The position numbers were made by a program, and so were the translations under genes. A stretch of 64,000 bases of DNA from Dokdonella_A sp014338185 (lineage in GTDB: Bacteria > Pseudomonadota > Gammaproteobacteria > Xanthomonadales > Rhodanobacteraceae). The stretch is taken from assembly GCA_030263295.1 (NCBI GenBank), contig SZOS01000001.1, positions 124,001-188,000 of the forward strand, given 5' to 3'. The notes under the pieces are model-generated. The model ran no database searches. It worked only from the letters and a program-made list of their open reading frames with translations, and was not told where the DNA came from. Below, piece by piece: positions 9,137 through 16,232 of the stretch (the stretch's first letter is position 1; every line of letters starts with the position of its first letter).

Positions 9137-10828
9137 CGCGGTGCCGGTGCGTGGACCCAGCTCGACGTCCTGGCTGATGTCGATGCCTTCGGGCACGAAC
9201 GTGATGTGCATGTGGATGCGCTTGAACCATTGCGCGTAGAGCGCGTAGAGCTTGCGCTGGGTCTGCAGCGTCGCCTGTTCCTCGGCCGGCAGCAGTGCCA
9301 TCATCGCGGGGCTGCCGAACAGGTCGCCCATGAGGCTGTACAGGCGGCCGCTCGCGTTCATCTCGACGACGGTGCCGGCCTGGGCCGGCGCCTGCAGCAC
9401 CGCGGCCGACAGGCCCGCGGTCGCATCCTTGCCGACCGCCACGCCCAGTGCATGCTTGCCCATCGCGACCTGCGCGTCCAAGCCGGCGCCCGCGGCGCCG
9501 AGCATCTCGGCCGGCAGTGCCACCGGCTTGCCGTCGGGATTGATGCGCAGTGACTGCAGCGGCGGCGCACTCATCTGCGCCAGACCGACCAGGAACGCCG
9601 GGTTGTTGCTGCCCACCAGCAGGCTGCCGCTGAAGTCGCTCGGCAGCTGTGCCTTCAGTTCGGCCGGAACCGTCAGCTGGTTCAACACCAGGCGCACGCC
9701 GGTGAGATCGGCCAGCGGTGGCGGGAGGGTGCCCGTGAGCGAGCCCTTGAGCTTGGTGAAGGCCGTGTTGAGCTCGTGCAGGTCCTCGCACTTGAACGGT
9801 GCCTTTGCCACCGCGTCGACCTGTGTGGCCAGGAAATCGCGCGCCTTGAGCACCGGTATCGCGAAGCCGAAATCGACCAGTGCGTCCGGGTTGGCGCTGC
9901 CCGGGATCGTGGCGCCCAGTTCGACCAGCGCCTTGGCCAGTGCCGGCGCGAGTTCGATGCGCGCGTGGGTGGCCATGTGGTTGTCGTCGAGCCGGGTGTA
10001 CCCCATGGTGAACTTGGGCAGCTTGGCGGCGATCGCTTCGCGCTCGGCATTGCACTGCGCGTCCTCGGGGCTCACCGTGGCGCCGCCCTTGGGCATGTCG
10101 ATGAGGGCGAGGAGCCGGCGGGTGTCGAGCCAGCCGCTGCCGTAGGGCAGGTAGCCGCGGGCCTTGTTGAAGCTCTCCAGCGCGCCGGCGTCGGCGAGCG
10201 AGCGGGTCGGCCGGTCGAGGCCGAGCACGAGGTGCTTGACCAGGTCATTGGCGTCGCCCGGCACCACCGCCACCACGAGCTGTTGCTGCACGATCGCGAT
10301 GAGCACGATCGCGTCCTCGCCCAGCTCGATCGTGCGTACCTGCTGCTGGCTGAGCTGGGTCGTGCCGATGGTCACGCCGGCGGCCTTCTCGACGCGCTCG
10401 AACGCGGCCTTGAAGGCCTCGCCATCACTGAGCTCCAGGCGCAGCACCGGCAGCGCGCCCACGCCGTACAGCGCGCCGCGCGCGTTGGTCTTGATGCCGA
10501 TCTCACGCCACTGCGCCTCGGTGGTGCGGTCATGCACTTCCGCCAGCACCGCCTTGAACAGGCGGCTGAGCTGCGGTGCATCGGCCTCGAGCTTGCCCGC
10601 GCTGTCGGCGAACAACTCGTTGAGCAGCGGCCAGACCTGCTGCATCTGCTCGCGCCAGCGTTGCACCGATGACTCGGGATACGGTTCGACGTTGGCGAAC
10701 ACATAGGGTGTGTCCTCCGGTACGAACGCGAGCGGCGCGTTGTTGTCGGCCGTGTTCTTGTTGCCGCAGGCGGCGATGCTCAGTGCGCCGGCAAGCGCGG
10801 CGCCCAGCAGGAGTCCCTTGCGCATCAT
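9122..10828 (-). CDS. Large predicted lipoprotein of unknown function
   Basis: A 568-residue protein with a lipoprotein signal: basic start MMRKG, hydrophobic stretch and lipobox LSIAAC with Cys at residue 21, followed by a polar GNKN. The mature part begins with a segment reading FVPEDTPYVFANVEP, reminiscent of the DUF3352-type proteins that occur in several bacteria, but I cannot assign it firmly. No enzymatic motif is visible. The residue after the lipid cysteine is Gly, so an outer-membrane destination would be expected under the +2 rule as known from E. coli. It lies upstream of pyrB on the same strand but separated by 83 bases from the pyrB end, and its 3' end overlaps the methyltransferase gene. 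Confidence 0.7.
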   Translation of the reverse strand: MMRKGLLLGAALAGALSIAACGNKNTADNNAPLAFVPEDTPYVFANVEPYPESSVQRWREQMQQVWPLLNELFADSAGKLEADAPQLSRLFKAVLAEVHDRTTEAQWREIGIKTNARGALYGVGALPVLRLELSDGEAFKAAFERVEKAAGVTIGTTQLSQQQVRTIELGEDAIVLIAIVQQQLVVAVVPGDANDLVKHLVLGLDRPTRSLADAGALESFNKARGYLPYGSGWLDTRRLLALIDMPKGGATVSPEDAQCNAEREAIAAKLPKFTMGYTRLDDNHMATHARIELAPALAKALVELGATIPGSANPDALVDFGFAIPVLKARDFLATQVDAVAKAPFKCEDLHELNTAFTKLKGSLTGTLPPPLADLTGVRLVLNQLTVPAELKAQLPSDFSGSLLVGSNNPAFLVGLAQMSAPPLQSLRINPDGKPVALPAEMLGAAGAGLDAQVAMGKHALGVAVGKDATAGLSAAVLQAPAQAGTVVEMNASGRLYSLMGDLFGSPAMMALLPAEEQATLQTQRKLYALYAQWFKRIHMHITFVPEGIDISQDVELGPRTGTASIAP

Positions 10829-10911
10829 GGCGAGTCCTCGATGGGGGTGCGCATCTTAGCCGCAATCGTCCTCGCATCGCGCGGGCCGGAGGTCACGCGC
10901 TCGCGCGCGGG

Positions 10912-11859
10912 TCAGCGGCCGAGCAGTTGCGCGAGCGCGGCCATGCGCACGAACACGCCGTTGGCGACCTGGTCGAGGATCGCCGACTGCACGCCGTCGG
11001 CCACGGACGAGGCGATCTCCACGCCGCGGTTGATCGGGCCCGGATGCATCACCAGCGCATCGGCGCGCGCGCAAGCGAGGCGTTGCGGCGTGAGGCCGTA
11101 GCGGACGTGGTAGGACTGGCTGTCAAGCCGGGTTGCACGCTCGAGTCGTTCGTGCTGGATGCGCAGCATGATGACCACGTCGGCGCCAGCCAGCGCGGCG
11201 TCGAAGTCGTCATCGATGCTGCATCCGCTGAACTCATCCGCGTCCGGCAGCAGCTCGGCCGGGCCGCACAGGCGGATCGCCGCGGCGCCGAGTGCGCGCA
11301 GCCCGTGCACGTCCGAGCGCGCGACCCGCGAGTGGCGGATGTCGCCGCAGATCACCACCTGCAGGCCGTCGATGCGGCCCTTGCGGTCGCGGATCGTGAG
11401 CAGGTCGAGCAGGCCCTGGGTCGGGTGTGCGTGGTTGCCGTCGCCGGCATTGAGGATCGCGGCCTGACGGCAGTGGCCGGCGAGCAGCGCGGGCGTGCCG
11501 TTTTCCTTGTGGCGCACCACGAAGGCGTCGGCATCCATCGCCTCGAGCGTGGCCAGCGTGTCCTGGAGGGTCTCGCCCTTGCTGGTCGACGAGCTGGCGA
11601 TGTCGAAGTTGACCACGAGCGCGCCGAGGCGGCGCGCGGCCAGGTCGAAGCTCGTGCGCGTGCGCGTGGAGGCCTCGAAGAACAGGTTGACCACACTGCG
11701 TCCGGCCAGCAGCGGCGGCAGCGCGCGCTGGCCGTGCCAGTGCGCGCGCAGGCGCGCGGCATCGTCGAGCAGGGACTCGATGCGTGCGCGCGGCAAGCCA
11801 TCCAGCGTGATGAGGTGGCGCAGGCGGCCATCGGCGGCCAGTTGCGATGTGTCGGTCAT
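10912..11859 (-). CDS. pyrB: Aspartate carbamoyltransferase catalytic subunit
   Basis: Condenses carbamoyl phosphate and aspartate to carbamoyl aspartate in pyrimidine synthesis. The 315-residue protein has the carbamoyl-phosphate loop STRTRTSF near residue 50, HPTQGLLDL in the middle and the C-terminal MHPGPINRGVEI block, all typical of ATCase. The ATG at 11859 gives the usual length; a longer frame upstream adds 14 non-conserved residues. It is the last gene of the leftward run gshB-tonB-yqgE-ruvX-pyrB, with 17 bases between it and ruvX. pyrR, found in this position in Pseudomonas, is absent, and no pyrI regulatory subunit is adjacent. Confidence 0.95.
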   Translation of the reverse strand: MTDTSQLAADGRLRHLITLDGLPRARIESLLDDAARLRAHWHGQRALPPLLAGRSVVNLFFEASTRTRTSFDLAARRLGALVVNFDIASSSTSKGETLQDTLATLEAMDADAFVVRHKENGTPALLAGHCRQAAILNAGDGNHAHPTQGLLDLLTIRDRKGRIDGLQVVICGDIRHSRVARSDVHGLRALGAAAIRLCGPAELLPDADEFSGCSIDDDFDAALAGADVVIMLRIQHERLERATRLDSQSYHVRYGLTPQRLACARADALVMHPGPINRGVEIASSVADGVQSAILDQVANGVFVRMAALAQLLGR

Positions 11860-11876
11860 GCGCAGGTCCGTGCAGG

Positions 11877-12305
11877 TCAGGGGCCGTCGGTGGCCAGCCA
11901 TTGGTCGAGGATCACGGCGGCGGCCAGCGCATCGATCGAGGCCGCGTCCTTGCGCCGCGCGCTGCCGCTGGCGCGCCGCTGGGCGAACCGCCGCGCGGCC
12001 TCGCGCGAGCTGCCGCGCTCGTCGCTCAGGTACACCGGCCGCGCATAGCGTTGGCCGAGCAGTTCGGCGAACGCGCGCGCGCGGCGCGTCATCGGCTGCT
12101 CGCCGCCGTCGAGGTTGAGCGGCAGGCCGACCACGAACCGGGCGGGTTGCCAGTCGGCGACCAGCGCGTCCACCGCGGGCCAGTCCCCGGCATGGATGGT
12201 CTTGAGCGCGCGCGCGCCGCCGCCGAGATGATGGCCGATCGCAACGCCGATCCAGCGTGTGCCCAAGTCGAAGGCGAGCGTGGGCGCGTCAGGCGTGTCC
12301 GGCAT
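11877..12305 (-). CDS. ruvX: RuvX/YqgF family Holliday-junction resolvase-like protein
   Basis: Small RNase H-fold nuclease; the E. coli homologue YqgF takes part in 5' processing of pre-16S rRNA, and the family was first proposed as a Holliday junction resolvase. The 142-residue protein shows LAFDLGTRWIGVAIG at its start, which holds the first catalytic Asp, then FVVGLPLNLDG, and DERGSSREAARRF and KDAASIDALAAAVILDQWL, which supply the other acidic residues. The ATG at 12305 lies inside yqgE (17-base overlap), indicating coupled translation. Confidence 0.92.
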   Translation of the reverse strand: MPDTPDAPTLAFDLGTRWIGVAIGHHLGGGARALKTIHAGDWPAVDALVADWQPARFVVGLPLNLDGGEQPMTRRARAFAELLGQRYARPVYLSDERGSSREAARRFAQRRASGSARRKDAASIDALAAAVILDQWLATDGP

Positions 12306-12852
12306 GGCTGGCCAGCCGCGACAGGTTGACACCGACCAGGTCCGCGGCCGCCTGCCAGCGTTCGTCCAGCGGCGTGTCGAACAGCAGCGCCTCATTGGCC
12401 GGCGCGGTCAGCCAGTGGTTGTCGACCAGTTCCTGTTCGAGCTGGCCCGGGCTCCAGCCCGAGTAGCCGAGCGCGATGATCGCGCGGCGCGGGCCGTTGC
12501 CCGCAGCCATCGCCACGAGGATGTCGCGCGAGGTGGTCACGCTGATCTCGCCCGAGATCGCAAACGAGGATTCCCATGCCCCGCCCGGCGTGTGCAGCAC
12601 GAAGCCGCGCTCGGGTTGCACCGGCCCGCCGATCAGCACCGGGGCCTCGATCACCTCGGGCAGCTCCGAGTGCAGGTTCATCTGCGCCAGCACGTCGCCG
12701 AGGCGGTACTCGGACAGGCGGTTGATCATGATGCCCATGGCACCGTCCTCGCCGTGCTGGCACAGGAAGGTCACGCCGCGCGCGAAGGTCGGGTCGCGCA
12801 GTCCCGGCATCGCGATCAGCAACTGGTTGGCGAGCGGTGAGGAGGCGGCCAT
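12289..12852 (-). CDS. yqgE: YqgE/AlgH family protein
   Basis: Conserved cytoplasmic protein of unclear biochemical role; AlgH was linked to alginate regulation in Pseudomonas. The 187-residue length is exactly typical. Conserved blocks are LLIAMPGLRDPTFARGVTFL at the start, GAMGIMINR, VLIGGPVQPERGFVLH and the glycine-rich LGYSGWSPGQLEQEL. The start ATG at 12852 is chosen because it directly precedes the conserved block. It lies between tonB and ruvX in an order shared with Pseudomonas aeruginosa. Confidence 0.93.
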   Translation of the reverse strand: MAASSPLANQLLIAMPGLRDPTFARGVTFLCQHGEDGAMGIMINRLSEYRLGDVLAQMNLHSELPEVIEAPVLIGGPVQPERGFVLHTPGGAWESSFAISGEISVTTSRDILVAMAAGNGPRRAIIALGYSGWSPGQLEQELVDNHWLTAPANEALLFDTPLDERWQAAADLVGVNLSRLASHAGHA

Positions 12853-12916
12853 GGCGTCATTGTACGCGAGCGCAACCGCGCGGTTCCGGCCGGGCGCGGG
12901 GCCGTGCAGGTGGTCT

Positions 12917-13777
12917 TCAGCGATTGCGCAGGATGTCGCCGGGCAGGAACTGCCAGGTGCGCGAAATGTACAGCTCGTCGACCTTCTCGTGCGTGTCCGG
13001 CAGCGGCGGGAACGGTGCCGCGAGGTGGGTGATGCGGATCGCCGCATCGTCGAGCACCTTGTGGCCGCTGGACTGGATGATGTCCACGCTCTTGACCGAG
13101 CCGTCGCGCTGGATGCCGACCGTGAGCACGAGCTGGCCGTGCAGCTGGCGGCGGCGCGCCTCGTCGGGGTAGTTGAGGTTGCCGATGCGCTCGATGCGCG
13201 CGACCCATGCGCGCATGTAGGCCGCGAACTCGTATTCCTTGGTGTTGGCCGAGATGTACTTGCGCTTGGGGCGCTTGGCGTACTGCTCGGATTCGCGCTG
13301 GATTTCCTGCGCCAGGCGCGCCATCTCCAGCCGCCGCTGGTCGGTCTGGGCGGGTGGCACCTCGGGCCTGGGGTCGGCCTGTGGCGCCTGCCGCTCGTCG
13401 GGTACGCCGTAGCTGGACACGCGCTGGGTCAGCAGGCGCGTGGGCGAGGCGGTCGATGGCGCGGGTGCGCCGTCCTCCATCGCCACGGGCGCGATGCCGG
13501 GCGTGGCCTTGGGCAGCGGGCTCGACAGGGGTTGGGCCGGACGATGGGCGCGCTCGGCCTCGCCGCCGCCACTGTTGCTGGCCTGGGCGATGAAGTCGGC
13601 CTTGTCGGGCTTTTCGTTGTTGGCCGACTGCACGAGGATCACGTCGAGCGCGGGCAGCTGCGGCGCGGCCTTCTCGAACTCGAACACGATGCCCAACGCG
13701 ATCACCGCGTGCACGATGATCGAGAACAGGAAGGTGACGCCGAGGCGGTCGCCGCTGTCGACGCTGGCGTCGCTCAT
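12917..13777 (-). CDS. TonB-family energy transducer (TonB3-like)
   Basis: Inner-membrane-anchored periplasmic protein with a C-terminal TonB fold. The 286-residue product has one N-terminal membrane segment (about residues 14-33), a Pro/Ala/Gln-rich spacer, a charged helical stretch (RRLEMARLAQEIQRESEQY) and the TonB C-terminal domain from about 195, with VGIQRDGSVKSVDIIQSSG characteristic of the family. It starts within the gshB stop (ATGA overlap). By position, between gshB and yqgE and near pilG, it corresponds to P. aeruginosa tonB3, which has been tied to twitching motility and pilus assembly; whether that role holds here is inference. No exbB/exbD genes are near. Confidence 0.85.
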   Translation of the reverse strand: MSDASVDSGDRLGVTFLFSIIVHAVIALGIVFEFEKAAPQLPALDVILVQSANNEKPDKADFIAQASNSGGGEAERAHRPAQPLSSPLPKATPGIAPVAMEDGAPAPSTASPTRLLTQRVSSYGVPDERQAPQADPRPEVPPAQTDQRRLEMARLAQEIQRESEQYAKRPKRKYISANTKEYEFAAYMRAWVARIERIGNLNYPDEARRRQLHGQLVLTVGIQRDGSVKSVDIIQSSGHKVLDDAAIRITHLAAPFPPLPDTHEKVDELYISRTWQFLPGDILRNR

Positions 13778-14730
13778 GGCTGCCCCGTCCGTGCCGGTTC
13801 GATACGGTCGAACAGCAGGCCCGCGATGTTGAGGCCGAACTGCGCATCGAGCTCGCGCGCGCAGGTGGGCGAGGTCACGTTGACCTCGGTGAGCCAGTCG
13901 CCGATCACGTCCAGGCCGACGAAACGCAGGCCACGCCGCACCAGTTCGGGGCCCACCTGTGCCGCGATCCAGCGGTCGCGTTCGGACAAGGGCACACCCA
14001 CGCCCTTGCCGCCCGCGGCGAGGTTGCCGCGGAAGTCGTCGCCCTGCGGGATGCGCGCAAGCGCGTACGGCACCGGCTCGCCATCGATCATGAGGATGCG
14101 CTTGTCGCCCGCGCTGATCTGCGCGATGTACTGCTGCGCGATCGCAAACGCATGACCGTTGGCGGTGAGGGTTTCGAGAATCACGTTGAGGTTGGGATCG
14201 CCATGGCGCGAGCGGAAGATGCTGCGCCCACCCATGCCGTCGAGCGGCTTGAGCACCACCTCGCCCTGTTCGGCGACGAAGCGGCGCAGCTCGCCGGCAT
14301 CGCGCGCGACCAGGGTCGGCGCGCAGCACTGGGGGAAGCGCAGCGCGAACAGCTTCTCGTTGGCATCGCGCAGCCCGCGCGGGTCGTTGATCACGGTCAC
14401 GCCCGCGGCCTGGGCCAGTTCCAGCACCATCGTGTCGTACACGAACTGCGCGTCGACCGGCGGGTCCTTGCGCGCGAGCGCCACGTCGATGCCGGCCAGC
14501 GGCTGCCAGCGCGCCGGTGCGAGCGTGAACCAGTCCTGGTCATCGTCGCGTACCTGCAGCGGCGCCAACCGACCCCAGGCGGCGCCGTCGCGGATGGCCA
14601 GCGCCTGCTGCGTCGCATACAGCAGGCGGTAGCCGCGCCGCTGGGCTTCCAGCAGCAGCGCGAGCGTGGTGTCCTTGCGTGGATGGATCGCCTCGATCGG
14701 ATCCATCACGACGACGAGTGTTGCGCTCAT
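13774..14730 (-). CDS. gshB: Glutathione synthetase
   Basis: ATP-grasp ligase that joins gamma-glutamylcysteine and glycine to give glutathione in the cytosol. The 318-residue protein has the prokaryotic GshB layout: N-terminal VVVMDPIEAIHPRKDTTLAL, the ATP-grasp segment VVLKPLDGMGGRSIFR, the glycine-rich NLAAGGKGVGVPLSERD and the metal-binding LTEVNVTSPT. The ATG at 14730 is used; seven non-conserved residues of open frame lie upstream. It is the first gene of the leftward operon and is divergent from pilG, with 388 bases between the two. Confidence 0.96.
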   Translation of the reverse strand: MSATLVVVMDPIEAIHPRKDTTLALLLEAQRRGYRLLYATQQALAIRDGAAWGRLAPLQVRDDDQDWFTLAPARWQPLAGIDVALARKDPPVDAQFVYDTMVLELAQAAGVTVINDPRGLRDANEKLFALRFPQCCAPTLVARDAGELRRFVAEQGEVVLKPLDGMGGRSIFRSRHGDPNLNVILETLTANGHAFAIAQQYIAQISAGDKRILMIDGEPVPYALARIPQGDDFRGNLAAGGKGVGVPLSERDRWIAAQVGPELVRRGLRFVGLDVIGDWLTEVNVTSPTCARELDAQFGLNIAGLLFDRIEPARTGQP

Positions 14731-15118
14731 GCGGCAGTTCCGGGTCACCAAGGTGCGAGCATAGCCGGCATGGCCTTTGCTCGATGCTGCGGCGGTGCGT
14801 CACATTGCGCCCATCCCTGCGCACCGGCCGGCATTGCACAAATGTGATGGGTACGGCAGCCCACGCCGCGGCGGCATATTAACCTTGCTGGCCGGAACAG
14901 GCTCGCTCAGGCATGCAACTTGGGGATTTTCACGTACTTAGCGCTACAACTTGACAGCTTCACCAAGCATGATGGATAACGGTACCCGAGTCCTGCGGAG
15001 CACCGTGCGCGCGATGCAGGCAGGGGCAGCAGCAGGCATGTCAATTGCATGGTAACGGGGACGCGTCGCGCGTGATCGCGAAGCGGTCCCGATATTCGGT
15101 GAGCGGCGAGGGGGTCAG
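14731..15118. other. Divergent control region between gshB and pilG
   Basis: A 388-base stretch without a gene. It holds the candidate pilG promoter at 14951-14980. It also has two TGTGA-type half sites (GTCACA at 14799-14804 and TGTGAT at 14834-14839), but they are about 30 bases apart and do not form a CRP/Clp palindrome. The section 14875-14980 is visibly richer in A and T than its surroundings, as expected for a regulatory region. No small gene with convincing signals was seen. Confidence 0.55.
14951..14980 (+). promoter_or_regulatory. Candidate sigma-70 promoter of the Pil-Chp operon
   Basis: A perfect TTGACA at 14951-14956 is followed after 18 bases by GATAAC at 14975-14980 (four of six matches to TATAAT). 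It lies about 140 bases ahead of the pilG start, in the A/T-richer part of the gap, and is the best promoter match found there. It implies a leader of roughly 130 bases. Confidence 0.5.
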
Positions 15119-15517
15119 GTGGACGACACGAAAGACGGCGGTCTGGGCGGCATCAAGGTCATGGTCATCGATGATTCGAAGACCATCCGCCGCACGGCCG
15201 AAACCTTGCTGCGCAAGGAAGGTTGCGAAGTCGTCACCGCGGTCGACGGTTTCGAGGCGCTGGCCAAGATTTCCGACCAGCAGCCGCAGATCATCTTCGT
15301 CGACATCATGATGCCGCGGCTGGACGGCTACCAGACCTGCGCGCTCATCAAGAACAACCAGATGTTCAAGCACACGCCGGTCATCATGCTGTCGTCCAAG
15401 GACGGCCTGTTCGACAAGGCGCGCGGCCGCATCGTCGGCTCGGAGCAGTACCTGACCAAGCCGTTCACGCGCGAGGAACTCCTGGGCGCGATCCGGCGCT
15501 ACGTCGACAAGGCCTGA
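15119..15517 (+). CDS. pilG: Twitching motility response regulator PilG
   Basis: Single-domain CheY-like receiver that takes phosphate from ChpA and promotes pilus extension. The 132-residue protein is very close to PilG of Pseudomonas in its diagnostic stretches: KVMVIDDSKTIRRTAETLL, the phosphoacceptor Asp62 in IIFVDIMMPRLDGYQ, and VIMLSSKDGLFDKARGRIVG, with the conserved Lys in LTKPF. This identifies it as PilG and not PilH. The start is a GTG at 15119 with GAGGGG just upstream. It is the first gene of the Pil-Chp operon; pilH does not follow it. Confidence 0.95.
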   Translation: MDDTKDGGLGGIKVMVIDDSKTIRRTAETLLRKEGCEVVTAVDGFEALAKISDQQPQIIFVDIMMPRLDGYQTCALIKNNQMFKHTPVIMLSSKDGLFDKARGRIVGSEQYLTKPFTREELLGAIRRYVDKA

Positions 15518-15548
15518 GCGGGGATTGCCATTGGACCAAGGGGAGCAG

Positions 15549-15635
15549 ATGGCGGTCATGCAGTACATCCAGATTGAATGCAATGCGGCCACGCGCACAC
15601 GGTGCGCCGGCATGCTGCGGGCGGAGGCGGCATGA
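15549..15635 (+). CDS. Possible 28-residue coupled open frame ahead of pilI
   Basis: An ATG at 15549 preceded by CAAGGGGAGCAG opens a 28-codon frame (starts MAVMQYIQIECNA) whose TGA overlaps the pilI ATG by the ATGA arrangement. It lies in the position where pilH is found in Pseudomonas, but the peptide has no receiver-domain motif. It could be a leader peptide that brings ribosomes to pilI, a relic of pilH, or chance. Nothing is known of its product. Confidence 0.3.
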   Translation: MAVMQYIQIECNAATRTRCAGMLRAEAA

Positions 15636-16180
15636 ACAGCCATGGCGCGTTCGCGATGCCCTACGAGATCCTCGCGTCCTACGAGGAACGCAGCCTCGCG
15701 CATGTGGCGGGCGCGCCCGAGCAGATCGAGGCGGCCGGCCTGTGGCGCGGCATCGGCTTCCGGATCGGCGACCGCCACTTCGTGAGCAGCATCGCCGAGG
15801 TCAACGAAATCCTCACCTTGCCGACCTTGACGAGCGTGCCCGGTGCCAAGGCATGGCTGCTCGGCATCGCCAATGTGCGCGGCAATCTCGTGCCCGTGGT
15901 CGACCTGCGCGACCTCGTGTCCGGGGTGCGCAGCCAGGCCAGCGACAGCACCCGCGTGCTCATCGTGCGCCAGGTCGGCGGCAACGTCGGCTTGCTGGTG
16001 GACGAGGTGCTGGGCCAGCGCAGCTTCAGCGAGGAGCAACTGGCCGCGAGCGTGGGCGAAGAGGACGCCCAGTACGGCCATTTCGTCGGCGAGAGCGTGC
16101 AGCTCGGCGACGTGCAGTGGGGTTTGTTCAGCATGGCTGCGCTGGTACGCAGCCCGCAGTTCCAGCAGGCAGCGGCGTGA
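15632..16180 (+). CDS. pilI: CheW-like adaptor PilI
   Basis: Couples the receptor PilJ to the histidine kinase ChpA. The 182-residue protein is a single CheW domain from about residue 40: a hydrophobic strand GIGFRIGDRHFVSSIAEVNE, the PGAKAWLLGIANVRGNLVPV block that is the strongest CheW signature, and VGLLVDEVLGQRSF. The start at 15632 gives an N-terminal extension (MPYEILASYEERSLAH) typical of PilI. An earlier in-frame start at 15578 would add only low-complexity residues. It is separated from pilJ by 52 bases. Confidence 0.93.
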   Translation: MNSHGAFAMPYEILASYEERSLAHVAGAPEQIEAAGLWRGIGFRIGDRHFVSSIAEVNEILTLPTLTSVPGAKAWLLGIANVRGNLVPVVDLRDLVSGVRSQASDSTRVLIVRQVGGNVGLLVDEVLGQRSFSEEQLAASVGEEDAQYGHFVGESVQLGDVQWGLFSMAALVRSPQFQQAAA

Positions 16181-16232
16181 TTGGCTTGGCCGCGGCGCCG
16201 CACGTGCGGCATGACGAAACAGGGGGTGTAGC

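Noticed and set aside
14799..14839. GTCACA and TGTGAT as a possible CRP/Clp site
   Set aside because: The half sites are about 30 bases apart and not arranged as the usual TGTGA-N6-TCACA palindrome.
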